DNA from: Pontibacter pamirensis
GTDB taxonomy: Bacteria; Bacteroidota; Bacteroidia; Cytophagales; Hymenobacteraceae
Direction of reading: 5' to 3'
Assembly: GCF_010015475.1 (NCBI RefSeq)
Contig: NZ_SSNI01000009.1
Span: 62,001 to 126,000 of the forward strand
DNA length: 64,000 nucleotides
The first letter of the stretch is position 1; each line of letters starts with the position of its first letter. The notes beneath the pieces are model-generated. The model saw only the letters and a list, made by a program, of their open reading frames with translations, had not been told where the DNA came from and made no database searches. Below are positions 10,070-20,679 of this stretch, piece after piece. The translations under genes were made by a program, and so were the position numbers.

Positions 10070-11008
10070 GTGAACATAAGAAGTATACTCTCGCTCGTAG
10101 TCGCTATTATCATCCTGACGCTTGCCTTTACCAGCATCTTTGTGCTGGACGAAACGCAGCAGGCCATCGTGACCCAGTTTGGAAAGCCTGTAGGTGCTCC
10201 TCGCACTGAGCCCGGACTTCATTACAAGATTCCGATTATCCAGAAAGTGCAGTTCTTTGACAAGCGCTATCTCGCGTGGGATGGTGATGCCAACCAAGTG
10301 CCTACCAAAGACAAAAAATTTATCTTCGTGGATACGTATGCCCGCTGGCAGATTACGAACCCGCTACAGTTCTTTATTCGCCTGCGGGACGAAAACTCCG
10401 GCCAATCCAGGCTCGACGATATACTGGATGGTGAGACACGCAATGCCATCGCCAGCCACGATCTGCTGGAAATAGTGCGGTCTACCAACCGTGAGCCTGA
10501 GGTGGAAGAGGAGTTTATGGAAGACATGGAGAACCTGGATGATATCAGCGTGGGCAGAGATAAAATTGAGGCGCTCGTACTGCAGCGGGCAAATGAGAGA
10601 ACAGCTGACCTTGGTGTGAAAATCCTGGATTTCCGGTTTAAGCGCATGAACTACGTGGATGAAGTAAGGGACCGGGTGTACGAAAGGATGAAAAGTGAGC
10701 GTAACCGTATCGCCGACCAGTTTAGGTCTGAAGGACAGGGAGAGGCCCGGAAAATTCAGGGTAACAAAGAGCGCGACCTGGCCAAGATACAGTCTGAGGC
10801 AACCCGTGAAGCAGAGGTGATACAAGGTCGGGCAGACGCCCAAGCCACCACAATTTATGCGGAAGCCTATAACAAGAATGCCCAGGCAAGAGACCTGTAC
10901 AGCTTCCTCCGATCTATGGAAACGCTGGAGAAATCCTTTGACGAGAAAACAAGTATTATCCTGTCTACCGACTCTGAGCTTTACAGGTATCTGAAGAGGG
11001 GGAATTAA
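10070..11008 (+). CDS. hflC: HflC-like SPFH membrane protease regulator
   Basis: A 312-residue partner of HflK with an N-terminal membrane span (ILSLVVAIIILTLAFTSIFV) and a SPFH domain (VLDETQQAIVTQFGKPVG, EPGLHYKIP, FVDTYARWQI). A C-terminal helix-rich part includes RSEGQGEARKIQGNKERDLA, the segment typical of HflC. The start codon is GTG, three bases after the hflK stop; no ATG near the N-terminus keeps the membrane span, so GTG is preferred. The pair is expected to regulate FtsH. Confidence 0.92.
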   Translation: MNIRSILSLVVAIIILTLAFTSIFVLDETQQAIVTQFGKPVGAPRTEPGLHYKIPIIQKVQFFDKRYLAWDGDANQVPTKDKKFIFVDTYARWQITNPLQFFIRLRDENSGQSRLDDILDGETRNAIASHDLLEIVRSTNREPEVEEEFMEDMENLDDISVGRDKIEALVLQRANERTADLGVKILDFRFKRMNYVDEVRDRVYERMKSERNRIADQFRSEGQGEARKIQGNKERDLAKIQSEATREAEVIQGRADAQATTIYAEAYNKNAQARDLYSFLRSMETLEKSFDEKTSIILSTDSELYRYLKRGN

Positions 11009-11041
11009 TTATTTAGCAGCACAAATCCAAGAAACTACCAT

Positions 11042-11842
11042 ATGCTTTTAAAGAGAACCTTCACGCTTTTGTTGTGTTTATGCAGCTTATCTGTTTGGGC
11101 ACAGGAATGGAATAAAAAACAGGCTGCAGTAGTCCTGACCTATGATGATGCTCTGAACGTACACCTGGACAATGCTATTCCAGCCTTGGACTCTTTAGGA
11201 TTAAAAGGGACCTTCTATCTGACTGCCGCTTCGCCGGCTTTTACACAGCGATTAGACGAATGGAAAAAGGTAGCTGCTAAAAAGCATGAACTAGCGAATC
11301 ATGCCCTCTTCCATCCCTGCGACGGAAGCCAGCCCGGAAGAAGCTTTGTTAGCCCTGAATATGATCTGGCTACCTATTCTCTTCGCCGTATAACGGATGA
11401 AATAAAAATGACCAATGCTACGCTGCAGGCACTTGACGGCAAGACAGAAAGGACGTTTGCCTATCCGTGCGGAGATACAAAAGTTGATGGCGTTACTTAT
11501 ATAGATGCTTTAAAAGGTGATCTTGTTGCCGCACGTGGTGTGCATGGCGAAATGGTGCAAAACAAAAGCACAGATATATACAATGTTGGCTCCTATATGA
11601 TCAATGGTCAATCCGGAGAAGAATTGATAGCACTGGTGAAAGAGGCAATGCGCACAAACAGTATGATCGTGTTTCTTTTTCATGGCGTGGGGGGAGACCA
11701 TAGCCTGAATGTATCGCTTGAGGCACACAGCAAACTGTTACACTTCCTGAAAGCCAACGAAAAGAAAATCTGGAATCCCACTTTCATCGAAGCCGCCAAG
11801 TACATGAAAACCGCAGGCACCGCTAAAAATACAAATGGCTAA
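11042..11842 (+). CDS. Secreted polysaccharide deacetylase family protein
   Basis: A 266-residue protein with a signal peptide (residues about 1-20, ending SVWAQ) and a NodB-homology domain. The metal-dependent deacetylase motifs are visible: TYDDAL (motif 1, double Asp), NHALFHPC (motif 2, His-x3-His), FAYPCGD (motif 3) and VFLFHGVGG (motif 5). It likely removes acetyl groups from a secreted or cell-wall polysaccharide; the substrate cannot be read from sequence. It follows hflC by 33 bp but is functionally unrelated, so co-transcription may be incidental. Confidence 0.85.
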   Translation: MLLKRTFTLLLCLCSLSVWAQEWNKKQAAVVLTYDDALNVHLDNAIPALDSLGLKGTFYLTAASPAFTQRLDEWKKVAAKKHELANHALFHPCDGSQPGRSFVSPEYDLATYSLRRITDEIKMTNATLQALDGKTERTFAYPCGDTKVDGVTYIDALKGDLVAARGVHGEMVQNKSTDIYNVGSYMINGQSGEELIALVKEAMRTNSMIVFLFHGVGGDHSLNVSLEAHSKLLHFLKANEKKIWNPTFIEAAKYMKTAGTAKNTNG

Positions 11843-11899
11843 CATGTTGGCAAATCAGCCATTCAGAAATATTGGTACAGGGCTCAAAGCGTGAAGTTC

Positions 11900-12682
11900 T
11901 TATGTGGCAATGAGTACTTCGATGCCTCTTTCCTCCAGCATGGCTTTGTAAGTTTCAGAGATACCTTCGTCTGTGATGATGACATCTATGTCGTCTATTT
12001 CACAGATTTTCCCAAATCCTTTCCTTCTGAATTTACTGGAGTCAGCCAGGATGATTGTTTTTTGCACTGATTTGATCATCTTGCTGTTCAGATGGGCTTC
12101 CATCATATTGGAGGTAGTCAGTCCAAATTCAGGACTGATGCCATCTACACCCAGAAAAAGCTTACTGCAGGCAAAGCTTACCAACATGTCTTCAGCATAA
12201 TGCCCCACTACCGAAGAGGAACTTTTTCTTACCACTCCTCCCAACTGTACAATTTCCATGTTCTGGTTATCAAGAAGTGCCATCGTCACATTCATCGCTC
12301 CTGTGAGCACCGTAAGCTTCATGTTCTTAGGAATTGCTTTCGCCAGCGCCATTACCGTAGTGCCGGAGCCAATAATAATGGCTTCGTCTTCCTGTATCAA
12401 TTTTGCAGCAAGGGAGGCAATTTTTTCTTTTTCATCTACCTGTACCAGTTTCTTCTCATTTACCGGCCGATCATTTACATAGGGCGAGACAGGCGTAGCA
12501 CTTCCGTGTGAGCGGTAAAGAAGCCCTTTGTCCTCCAGCAGTTTCAGGTCTTTTCGCACCGTCACCATGGTCACATCCATTTCTTTGCTCAACTCGGCTA
12601 CACCCACAAAGCCCTCACTACTAAGTTTATCCAGAATTAATTTGTGTCTCTCAGCAATTGTCATATTACGGTTCATTTCCAA
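11900..12682 (-). CDS. glpR: DeoR-family repressor, GlpR-like
   Basis: A 260-residue regulator with an N-terminal DeoR helix-turn-helix (residues about 9-60: AERHKLILDKL, VAELSKEMDVTMVTVRKDL, GLLYRSHGSA) and a C-terminal sugar-phosphate sensor domain (IGSGTTVMALAKAIP, FLGVDGISPEFGLT, ILADSSKFRRKGFGKI). It is divergent from glpD-glpK-glpF across a 185 bp gap, so it most likely represses the glycerol genes and is relieved by glycerol-3-phosphate. The family is certain; the GlpR role is inferred from position. The gene may start at an internal ATG (residue 3 or 7), which would not affect the domains. Confidence 0.88.
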   Translation of the reverse strand: MEMNRNMTIAERHKLILDKLSSEGFVGVAELSKEMDVTMVTVRKDLKLLEDKGLLYRSHGSATPVSPYVNDRPVNEKKLVQVDEKEKIASLAAKLIQEDEAIIIGSGTTVMALAKAIPKNMKLTVLTGAMNVTMALLDNQNMEIVQLGGVVRKSSSSVVGHYAEDMLVSFACSKLFLGVDGISPEFGLTTSNMMEAHLNSKMIKSVQKTIILADSSKFRRKGFGKICEIDDIDVIITDEGISETYKAMLEERGIEVLIAT

Positions 12683-12785
12683 AAGTATTCTTTTTTAACC
12701 TTTTATTGCCTATCTGTTAAAATTTAGTTATAATTTATAAATATATGATTTAGTATTGAAATTAATTCATTTTTAATAGTTGTAT

Positions 12786-12830
12786 TTGTTTGTTTTGATT
12801 TCTTTTTATTTTCTTTTTTGCTACATTTAG
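12786..12830 (+). promoter_or_regulatory. Candidate glpD promoter with DeoR-type operator
   Basis: A run of TTTC/TTTT units repeating at roughly one helical turn (12788-12820) resembles the tandem TTTC-type operators known for some DeoR-family repressors such as AgaR. It runs directly into TACATTT (12822-12828), close to the Bacteroidetes -7 consensus TAnnTTTG. It lies 38 bp before the glpD start and inside the glpR-glpD divergent gap. The assignment is by resemblance only. Confidence 0.35.
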
Positions 12831-12867
12831 CTGTGGGGGCAAGTTAAATGAATGCAATAACAAAGCA

Positions 12868-14463
12868 ATGGATAGAAATAGAAGTATAAACGAAATTGAA
12901 GACAAGCAAAAAGTCTGGGACTTGGCTGTGATAGGTGGAGGCGCATCCGGTTTAGGGGTTGCCCTTGATGCGCTGTCAAGAGGGTTAACAGTAGTGCTGG
13001 TCGAAAAATCTGATTTCGCTAAGGGTACATCCAGCCGTAGCACCAAACTATTGCATGGGGGCGTGCGCTATCTGGCACAGGGCGATGTAACGTTGGTTTT
13101 GGAGGCGCTGAAAGAACGTGGACTTATCATGAAAAATGCCCCGCACGTATCCCGGAAACAGGCCTTTATTATTCCCATCTATTCACTCTGGGATAAGTTA
13201 AAATACGGTGTCGGGCTCAAAGTCTATGACTTAATGGCGGGCAACTTAAGGATCGGAAAGTCTCAGTGGCTCCCCAGAAAAGAGGTAGTTCAAAGGATTC
13301 CTGCCATTATGGAAGAAGGGCTTAATGGAGGCGTCATCTACTACGACGGGCAGTTTGATGATGCGCGTCTTGCGCTAAATATTGCACAGACCTGTTCGGA
13401 AATGGGCGGATGTGTCTTAAATTACATGAAAGTGACGAGCCTGACCAAAGATGAAAACGGTATTATTGATGGTGTAAAGCTCACGGACCAGATAAGCCAG
13501 CGGCATCATGAAATAAAAGCAAAGGCAGTGGTGAATGCGACGGGTGTTTTTGCTGATAAGATTTTGCAGATGGATAATCCCGAGGCCAGGCTTTCTATTA
13601 TGCCAAGCCAAGGCGCGCACCTGGTGCTGGATCTTTCCTTTCTGGGAGGCAAGGATGCCCTCATGATACCCGAAACTTCTGATGGTAGGGTGCTGTTTGG
13701 AATTCCCTGGCATGGAAAACTTGTGCTGGGCACTACCGATACGGTCATAAAAAATCCAACGCTGGAGCCAAGGGCACTGGAACAGGAGATTGATTTTATA
13801 CTGAATACATGTGCCCAATATCTTGTCAGGAAGCCTACCCGAAAGGATGTACTGTCAGTTTATGCAGGGTTAAGGCCGCTTGCAGCACCGAAAGAAAAAG
13901 GAGCTAAAACGAAAGAAATTTCCCGCAGTCATAAGGTATCCGTTGCAGATAGCCACCTTATTTCTATCATTGGAGGCAAGTGGACCACCTTTAGAAAGAT
14001 GGGAGAAGACACCGTAGATGCACTTGCCAGGCTGAAGGGTTTGCAATTAGCTAAGAGCACCTCCTCAAAAATCAGGATACATGGCTACCCGGAGACAACC
14101 GTTGAAGAGGGGCACCTGGCAGTCTATGGAAGTGATGCTGCGGGCATCAGATATTTGATTGAGCAAAATCCTGATTTAGGGCAGCAACTCCATCAACATT
14201 ACCCCAACACAAAAGCTGAAGTGGTATGGATGGTGAAAAATGAGATGGCACTTAAAGTGGAAGACATCCTGGCCAGGAGGATGAGGATACTGTTCCTGGA
14301 TGCACAGGCAGCAATAGAAATGGCCCCGGCAGTGGCTAAGATAATGCGCGAAATATTGGGTTTAGGTGAAGATTGGGAGAAAGCAGAGATTTACGCATTT
14401 CAGCAATTAGCGGAAGGCTATTTAATCAATCAGAAAATCACTATATTACCTACCAGCCTATGA
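12868..14463 (+). CDS. glpD: Glycerol-3-phosphate dehydrogenase (FAD, GlpD type)
   Basis: A 531-residue flavoprotein that oxidises sn-glycerol-3-phosphate to dihydroxyacetone phosphate and passes electrons to quinone at the membrane. The dinucleotide fold [17 protein letters not shown] is at about residues 18-34, followed by [17 protein letters not shown], the GlpD signature. [17 protein letters not shown] marks the end of the catalytic domain, and a C-terminal helical domain follows. Its stop overlaps the glpK start by 4 bp (ATGA), so the two are translationally coupled. Confidence 0.95.
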   Translation: MDRNRSINEIEDKQKVWDLAVIGGGASGLGVALDALSRGLTVVLVEKSDFAKGTSSRSTKLLHGGVRYLAQGDVTLVLEALKERGLIMKNAPHVSRKQAFIIPIYSLWDKLKYGVGLKVYDLMAGNLRIGKSQWLPRKEVVQRIPAIMEEGLNGGVIYYDGQFDDARLALNIAQTCSEMGGCVLNYMKVTSLTKDENGIIDGVKLTDQISQRHHEIKAKAVVNATGVFADKILQMDNPEARLSIMPSQGAHLVLDLSFLGGKDALMIPETSDGRVLFGIPWHGKLVLGTTDTVIKNPTLEPRALEQEIDFILNTCAQYLVRKPTRKDVLSVYAGLRPLAAPKEKGAKTKEISRSHKVSVADSHLISIIGGKWTTFRKMGEDTVDALARLKGLQLAKSTSSKIRIHGYPETTVEEGHLAVYGSDAAGIRYLIEQNPDLGQQLHQHYPNTKAEVVWMVKNEMALKVEDILARRMRILFLDAQAAIEMAPAVAKIMREILGLGEDWEKAEIYAFQQLAEGYLINQKITILPTSL

Positions 14464-15971
14464 ACCATGAAACGCAGTATTTGCTAGCGCTCGATCAGGG
14501 AACAACCAGTTCCAGAGCCATTGTCTTTAACCAGCAAGGCAAAGTAGTGACGGACGCGCAGCGCGATTTCGAACAGAAATTTCCAAAACCCGGCTGGGTG
14601 GAGCATGATCCGATGGAGATATGGACCTCGCAGGCTGCAGTAGCCACCGAGGCTATGATGAAGGCTGGCCTGTCTGCCCATCAGGTAGCAGGTATAGGCA
14701 TCACCAATCAAAGAGAAACAACTATTCTCTGGGACAGAAATACCGGAGAGCCACTTTATAACGCTATTGTATGGCAGGATAGGAGAACTTCGGCATACTG
14801 CAATGAACTAAAGGAGAGAGGCAAGTCGGAGCTGGTTCGTGAAAAGACAGGCTTGATAATAGATGCCTATTTTTCAGCCACTAAAGTTAAGTGGATACTG
14901 GATCATGTAGCGGGTGCCAGGGAAAAGGCAGCCAAAGGAGAGGTTTGCTTCGGAACGGTTGATTCCTGGCTTATATGGAAGCTATCCGATGGCAATACAC
15001 ACTGTACGGATAGCACCAATGCCAGCCGCACCATGCTTTACAACATCCATAAGCAGCAGTGGGACCAGGAACTACTCGACCTTTTTGATATTCCAGCAAC
15101 CATATTACCCGAAGTTAAGTCTAGCAGTGAAGTGGTTGGCACCACCTCAGGCAGAATTTTCTCTGCTAAAATTCCTATAGCTGGTATTGCTGGAGATCAG
15201 CAGGCCGCTTTATTCGGGCAGCTTTGCATGGAGAAGGGAATGGCGAAGACAACGTATGGCACGGGCTGTTTCCTTGTGATGAACACCGGAGAACAGCCTG
15301 TTAGATCGAATAACCAACTCCTGACCACCATTGCCTGGAAACTGGATGGAAAGGTAACGTATGCACTGGAAGGAAGTGTGTTTATCGGGGGAGCCGCTAT
15401 TCAGTGGCTGCGGGATGGTATAAAAGTTATAGGCCATGCCAGAGAGAGTGAAGGTATGGCTACCAGCTTAGCCAATAATGAAGGGGTATATTTTGTGCCC
15501 GCTCTTACTGGCCTGGGAGCACCTTACTGGGATCAGGATGCCCGGGGGGCTTTCTTCGGTATTACGCGTGGCACTACCTCTGCCCACTTTGCCAGAGCCG
15601 CGCTGGAGTCTATCGCTTACCAGGTACACGATGTGCTCAGGGCCATGGAAAAAGACAGTGGCGTACCCATGCGGGAGCTCAAAGTGGATGGAGGAGCAAC
15701 TGAGAATAATTTCCTGATGCAGTTTCAGACAGATATTTTAAACTGCACTGTAAAGCGCCCCAAGATGCGGGAGAGTACGGCGCTGGGGGCAGCTTATCTG
15801 GCCGGGCTTGCCGTAGGCTACTGGAAGGATATGGCCGAACTTAAGTCGCTGGGGCAGGAAGCGGATGTGTTTGAGCCAAGCATGGATGCTGAAACAGCGG
15901 AAAAAAACCTGCACTTCTGGCACAAGGCGATAGAAAGAACCAGAAACTGGGCTGTTAACCCTAACCAATAG
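14460..15971 (+). CDS. glpK: Glycerol kinase
   Basis: A 503-residue FGGY-family kinase that phosphorylates glycerol to glycerol-3-phosphate. The N-terminal [16 protein letters not shown], the [16 protein letters not shown] segment and the [18 protein letters not shown] phosphate-binding region are characteristic. An in-frame start 29 codons upstream exists, but the ATG at 14460 overlapping the glpD stop gives the normal family length and N-terminus, so I chose it. glpF follows 4 bases after its stop. Confidence 0.96.
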   Translation: MNHETQYLLALDQGTTSSRAIVFNQQGKVVTDAQRDFEQKFPKPGWVEHDPMEIWTSQAAVATEAMMKAGLSAHQVAGIGITNQRETTILWDRNTGEPLYNAIVWQDRRTSAYCNELKERGKSELVREKTGLIIDAYFSATKVKWILDHVAGAREKAAKGEVCFGTVDSWLIWKLSDGNTHCTDSTNASRTMLYNIHKQQWDQELLDLFDIPATILPEVKSSSEVVGTTSGRIFSAKIPIAGIAGDQQAALFGQLCMEKGMAKTTYGTGCFLVMNTGEQPVRSNNQLLTTIAWKLDGKVTYALEGSVFIGGAAIQWLRDGIKVIGHARESEGMATSLANNEGVYFVPALTGLGAPYWDQDARGAFFGITRGTTSAHFARAALESIAYQVHDVLRAMEKDSGVPMRELKVDGGATENNFLMQFQTDILNCTVKRPKMRESTALGAAYLAGLAVGYWKDMAELKSLGQEADVFEPSMDAETAEKNLHFWHKAIERTRNWAVNPNQ

Positions 15972-15975
15972 AATA

Positions 15976-16710
15976 ATGCATCCACTGGTAGCAGAATATA
16001 TCGGAACATCCTTGCTCATTCTGATTGGAGCAGGCGTGGTAGCCAATGTTATTTTAGAGGGCACAAAAGGGCAGGGAGGTGGCTGGATAGTTATCACCAC
16101 CGCCTGGGGGCTGGGCGTATTTATTGGTGTGGTAGTAGCCGGCCCTTATAGCGGTGCCCACCTCAACCCCGCCGTAAGCGTGGGCTTGGCACTTGCAGGT
16201 CAGTTTGAATGGGCAAGCGTGTTGCCTTACTGCCTGATGCAGCTTTTAGGAGCCATCACCGGATCCACTTTGGTTTGGATAATGCACAAAGACCATTTCG
16301 ACCTGACGCCCAACCCAGGCACAAAACTAGGCGTGTTTGCGACAGCGCCTGCTATTCGTAATTACCCCATCAATATGGTGAGTGAAGTCATCGGCACATT
16401 CGTGTTAATTTTTGTCATCCTATATTTTACACCTGCAGCCATGGGAGACGAAAATAACACTCCCGTAGGGCTGGGGTCATTAGGAGCCATTCCCGTGGCT
16501 TTTTTAGTGTGGGGCATTGGCCTGGCACTCGGCGGCACTACAGGCTACGCTATCAATCCGGCCAGGGATTTAGGCCCAAGGGTGGCACACTGGTTGTTAC
16601 CCATCAAAGGGAAGGGACACAGCGACTGGGCCTACAGTTGGGTGCCTGTTTTCGGGCCTCTTTTGGGGGCGGCATTAGCAGCTTTTGCCTTTATGTTTAT
16701 TAAAATTTAA
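15976..16710 (+). CDS. glpF: Glycerol facilitator (aquaglyceroporin)
   Basis: A 244-residue MIP-family channel of six membrane spans. Both half-helix motifs are present, GAHLNPAVS in the first half and YAINPARDLGPR in the second. The Asp after NPAR and the following Gly-Pro are typical of glycerol-conducting rather than water-only channels. It provides glycerol uptake for GlpK and is last in the glpD-glpK-glpF operon. I see no strong terminator after it, so read-through into fbp (198 bp away) is possible. Confidence 0.94.
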   Translation: MHPLVAEYIGTSLLILIGAGVVANVILEGTKGQGGGWIVITTAWGLGVFIGVVVAGPYSGAHLNPAVSVGLALAGQFEWASVLPYCLMQLLGAITGSTLVWIMHKDHFDLTPNPGTKLGVFATAPAIRNYPINMVSEVIGTFVLIFVILYFTPAAMGDENNTPVGLGSLGAIPVAFLVWGIGLALGGTTGYAINPARDLGPRVAHWLLPIKGKGHSDWAYSWVPVFGPLLGAALAAFAFMFIKI

Positions 16711-16908
16711 TGCTGTTAAAGTCTCTGGGTGAAGAGAATATAAAGAGCAGGCACTTCAAAGTGGAGCATAGGACAATTATTTATTTCAAGACCTCGTAAA
16801 AAAGCATGACATTCTTTTTACGCGTGAAAGATGGGCATTTATAGTCTTTGTAATCGATTTTAAACGAGGTTATGAAGCTGCGAAAATGCGCTTTAGCCCT
16901 GATATCCT

Positions 16909-18882
16909 ATGAAAAATGATCCGAAATATTTAAAGTTACTGTCGAACCGCTTTCCCAATGCCGCACAGGTTGGGAAGGAGATCATTCTCCTGGAGGCTCT
17001 GTTGTCACTCCCTAAAAGCCCCGAACTATTTATAAGCGATATTCATGGGGAGCACGAAACGTTTCAGCATATGCTCCGGAACGGCTCAGGGCTCATTCGG
17101 CAGAAGATCAGTGATTTGTTTGGTGAAACATTAAGTGAAAAAGACCTGCGAAGGCTGGCAGCACTCATATACTATCCCCATGAAAAGCTGCAGATCATTA
17201 AAAAGGAAAACAATGATTGGGAAAGTTTCTATACCAGTACCATTGAAAGGTTAATTTCTATCGCCTACGAACTCACTTCCATCTATACCAAAAGAAAAAT
17301 AGACCGCCTTTTGTCGCGGGAGTATGGCTTAATTATATCTGAATTGTTACAGGGAGAGGCCTTGGGCGAAAGGAGGAGCGCCTATAATGAGCGGTTGTTA
17401 AAAGCAGTGATGGAGATTGGGGCCTGCGATAAGCTGATCATCGCCCTGGCTGAGTTCATCCAGCGGATTGCTATTTCTAAAATCCATGTGATAGGCGACA
17501 TTTACGACAGAGGTCCCGGTGCTGAAACAGTCATGGACAGCCTTATAGATTACCATGCCGTCGATATCCAGTGGGGCAATCATGACATCGTTTGGATGGG
17601 AGCAGCCTCAGGCTCTCTGGCCTGTATGGCCAACGTGATAAGGCTCTCGCTCCGTTATGCAAATACCGACACCTTAGAGAAAGGCTACGGCATCAACCTG
17701 ATACCGCTGGCCTCCTTTGCGCTTGAGCATTACAAAGAAGACGAAAGCCTGATTTTCAATCCGAAGGTGAATGCGGAAGACTTGCTGAATGAAAGTGAAC
17801 ACTGGTTGAACCGCATCATGCATAAAGCCATCAGCATTATACAGTTCAAACTGGAGGAACAACTGATTGACCGGCGTCCCGATTTCCGGCTCACACACAG
17901 GAAAATGCTGTCTAACATCAATTTTGCCACTGGTGAAATATTGATTGAAGGCAAGAACTACAAATTAAAAGACTCTTATTTCCCTACAATTGACCCTGCA
18001 GACCCTACTAGGCTTTCGAGGGAAGAGCAGGATCTGGTTGAACAGCTCTCAGAGTCATTTCAGCAAAGCAGGAGGCTGAAAGAACATGTCCAGTTCCTGT
18101 TTGAAAAAGGGTCGATGTATCATATTTCAAATGACTGCCTGCTGTTTCACGGGAGCATTCCCATTGATCAAAACGGAGATCTGGCCCTTGTGGAAATGCT
18201 TGGGAAAAAACTGAAGGGCAGGAAGTACCTAGATTTTCTGGATAAAATAGCCCGTGAAGCGTTTTCAGGAATGGTGGGAACGGCCGAAAATGATTTGGCA
18301 GTCGATATGATGTGGTACCTGTGGGCAGGTCCACAGTCGCCCTTATTCGGGAAAGACAAAATGACCACTTTCGAGCGCTATTTTATCAACGATCCAACCA
18401 TCCATCAGGAGGCAAAAGGCTATTATTACTACTATAGGGATGACGCGGCAACCGTTAATAAAATTTTAGAGGATTTTGGCCTGGAGACTGAAAACTCAAT
18501 CATTATAAATGGCCACGTTCCCGTGGTGGTAAAGAAGGGGGAGAATCCTATTAAAGCAAACGGAAAGCTTATCGTGATTGATGGAGGCTTTGCCAAAGCT
18601 TACCAGAGTCACACGGGTATAGCGGGTTACACGTTGATATTTGATGATCGGGGAAAGCAAATCATCGCGCATTTACCTTTTGAGTCCACTGAAAAAGCGA
18701 TAGAAGATGAAATTGATATCCTTTCAAGCGAAACGCTTTATTCATATTCAGATAAACCCTTAAAAGTAGCAGACATCAGGGATGGGGACAAGATCAAGGA
18801 CATGATTGAAGATCTCAAAGACTTGCTAAGCTGCTACCGGTCAGGACTTCTCACCGAACGATTTCAACCTTTGGAAAGCTGA
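16909..18882 (+). CDS. fbp: Fructose-1,6-bisphosphatase, class III
   Basis: A 657-residue enzyme of the Firmicutes/Bacteroidetes-type class III FBPase, which dephosphorylates fructose-1,6-bisphosphate to fructose-6-phosphate in gluconeogenesis. It belongs to the calcineurin-like metallophosphatases. The metal-binding motifs are visible in order: ISDIHGEHETF (about 42-52), VIGDIYDRGPGAETV (about 199-213), WGNHDIVWMGAASG (about 223-236) and IINGHVPV (about 530). Length is typical. Placement behind glpFKD is consistent with growth on glycerol, where triose phosphates must be converted to hexose phosphate. Confidence 0.94.
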   Translation: MKNDPKYLKLLSNRFPNAAQVGKEIILLEALLSLPKSPELFISDIHGEHETFQHMLRNGSGLIRQKISDLFGETLSEKDLRRLAALIYYPHEKLQIIKKENNDWESFYTSTIERLISIAYELTSIYTKRKIDRLLSREYGLIISELLQGEALGERRSAYNERLLKAVMEIGACDKLIIALAEFIQRIAISKIHVIGDIYDRGPGAETVMDSLIDYHAVDIQWGNHDIVWMGAASGSLACMANVIRLSLRYANTDTLEKGYGINLIPLASFALEHYKEDESLIFNPKVNAEDLLNESEHWLNRIMHKAISIIQFKLEEQLIDRRPDFRLTHRKMLSNINFATGEILIEGKNYKLKDSYFPTIDPADPTRLSREEQDLVEQLSESFQQSRRLKEHVQFLFEKGSMYHISNDCLLFHGSIPIDQNGDLALVEMLGKKLKGRKYLDFLDKIAREAFSGMVGTAENDLAVDMMWYLWAGPQSPLFGKDKMTTFERYFINDPTIHQEAKGYYYYYRDDAATVNKILEDFGLETENSIIINGHVPVVVKKGENPIKANGKLIVIDGGFAKAYQSHTGIAGYTLIFDDRGKQIIAHLPFESTEKAIEDEIDILSSETLYSYSDKPLKVADIRDGDKIKDMIEDLKDLLSCYRSGLLTERFQPLES

Positions 18883-19035
18883 CATTGGTATTCAGTATGG
18901 TAAGATATTACTTTCGATAAAGGTAAATTGTGAATGTGATTATGTGAATTTTTTTAACTTACTTATAGTCTAAGAGTTATGAGTGTGTGTGTAGCGCAAA
19001 AGGAACTCCTGTTTATCAACCGAAAATCAAATTAG

Positions 19036-19434
19036 ATGAAATTGTTGCTAGGACTTTTATTATTGCCACTTGGCTTTCTTGTAAGTGTCCTTCCTGAGCC
19101 TACCAGAACTTCTGAGGATTACACTTTTGAAGTAACAGTGGAATCGCCAACGCAAAAATCGGCGCTGTTCAATTTATCAGTAACTGGTGTTACCCTTGCA
19201 CAGAATGGAGCGCACGAACCTTTCAAAATGGAGAAGAAAAGGTTAAAGACCCCATATAAACTCAATCTAAAAGATGGGAAATATACCGTTACCACTAAAA
19301 CAAAGAAAGGTGTTAGTATAACTAAAGTGGAGGGGATTCAAAATGGTATGAGTATGGGCTCGGCTAGCAGTGATTCTGATTTAACCATTTTAAACTTCGG
19401 ATTTGGAGGGATTTATTCAGTCCGAGAAAAGTAA
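19036..19434 (+). CDS. Small secreted protein, unknown function
   Basis: 132 residues, with a clear N-terminal signal peptide (KLLLGLLLLPLGFLVSV) and a beta-rich, lysine/threonine-rich body (KMEKKRLKTPYKLNLKDGKY). There is no cysteine and no membrane anchor in the mature part. I do not recognise a family. It has its own 150 bp upstream gap and sits between fbp and a DUF218 protein, with no obvious operon partner. The exported location is inferred from the leader. Confidence 0.6.
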   Translation: MKLLLGLLLLPLGFLVSVLPEPTRTSEDYTFEVTVESPTQKSALFNLSVTGVTLAQNGAHEPFKMEKKRLKTPYKLNLKDGKYTVTTKTKKGVSITKVEGIQNGMSMGSASSDSDLTILNFGFGGIYSVREK

Positions 19435-19589
19435 AATTTTGCATTATAGCCCAGGTACATCATACATTATTCTAGAGAAAAGAATCATCCATCATTCATC
19501 TCAATTGTTCCTTTACTGATTTTGGGACTTAGCACTACTTACTGCTCAGAACGGCATCCGGCGCAGCCGCCCTTCGTATAAGGGTAGCT

Positions 19590-20222
19590 ATGATAGAAGA
19601 ATTAATAATCCGGTCGCTCTGCGACACGCTGCCGGATGAGCCTGCAGATGCCCTTTTCCTGTTTGGCCAAACGACAGATAACCAAGAATCAGTGTTTGCA
19701 GCTGCACGACAACTACTGCAGCAGAAGAGAGCTAAAAAAGTGTTATTTATGAACACAGAACCCATTAGCGGCTATCCCGGCTTCAATAGCTGGAAAAATG
19801 CGCTGATCAGTTCCGGAGTGGAGGAGGGGTTACTGGAGCCGGTGTCTCGTGTGTCGGCAGACAACGATATTCTGCACACAGGCTTTGAAGCTGAGTCGCT
19901 GATGGTGCATGCCAGAGAGAAGCAGTATAAGCACCTTATCGTAACGGCTTCGCCTTTTCAACAGCCACGGGCTTTTATGGCCGCCGTAACGGCAGCGCTT
20001 AGAGTTTACCCGGAGTTGTACCTTTATAGTCAACCAGGAAGTACCATGCCGTGGAAGGAGGAAGTGGTGCACTCACAGGGGAAGGTGCAGGCTGCAAGGG
20101 CCGGACTGATTGCCGGAGAAATGACGCGCATCCGGAAGTATCACGAGATAGGTGACCTTGCCTCTGTAGAGGATGTGATTGTTTACCTTAACAAACGAGA
20201 CACAGGCTACCTCTCTTCATAA
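19590..20222 (+). CDS. DUF218/YdcF-like protein
   Basis: A 210-residue Rossmann-like protein resembling the YdcF/SanA/ElyC (DUF218) superfamily. ADALFLFGQTTDNQESVFAA starts the first strand and loop, KKVLFMNTEP the second, and the HLIVTASPFQQPRAFMAA segment matches the family's conserved strand plus Arg-containing turn. Unlike ElyC or SanA it has no N-terminal membrane span, so it is probably cytoplasmic. No substrate is established for this branch. Confidence 0.7.
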   Translation: MIEELIIRSLCDTLPDEPADALFLFGQTTDNQESVFAAARQLLQQKRAKKVLFMNTEPISGYPGFNSWKNALISSGVEEGLLEPVSRVSADNDILHTGFEAESLMVHAREKQYKHLIVTASPFQQPRAFMAAVTAALRVYPELYLYSQPGSTMPWKEEVVHSQGKVQAARAGLIAGEMTRIRKYHEIGDLASVEDVIVYLNKRDTGYLSS

Positions 20223-20679
20223 CTGGTAGCTGTGGGAAGCGCTGGAGCATATGTTCAAGAAGGCGCTATCTGATAGTGCTCCATGGAAATGTTATCTGCA
20301 TTTACTTCATGCAGTCTTTTCAGAGCGTACCCAAGGAGCAGTTCATATCTGAGTTAATTCAATTTTTTTTTCTGAAGTAAAATTAGACCACGAAAAAAAC
20401 ACCTTGTAAAAAAACGTACTATACTGCAGGGAAAGGTTTTCTTCCAAAGGATAGAGAAGCATTTCTCGTATATCAAGTCGTCTATGATTTGTAAGCACGA
20501 GCATGTTTAAACCGTATGAAAGAAGCTGCAAATGCGCACTTTCAAAATCTGACCACAGCTATTGTTAGCGCCAAAGTACCTTATTCCATTATAAAGAGGC
20601 CATATCAGAGCCTGAAATTATGCATAATTATATTCAATCATAAAAAGTATACATGCTCTTATCACATGCGGCGCATAAC
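20223..20679. other. Intergenic stretch without a supportable gene
   Basis: About 457 bp between the DUF218 gene and the large secreted glycosidase. It is A/T-rich from 20345 on. The only longer frame (minus, 20343-20531) is 62 codons with no family resemblance and no leader. The promoter of the next gene should lie here, but I found no good -33/-7 pair. Confidence 0.4.

Noticed and set aside
20343..20531. 62-codon minus-strand frame
   Set aside because: No homology, unusual composition, and no start region.
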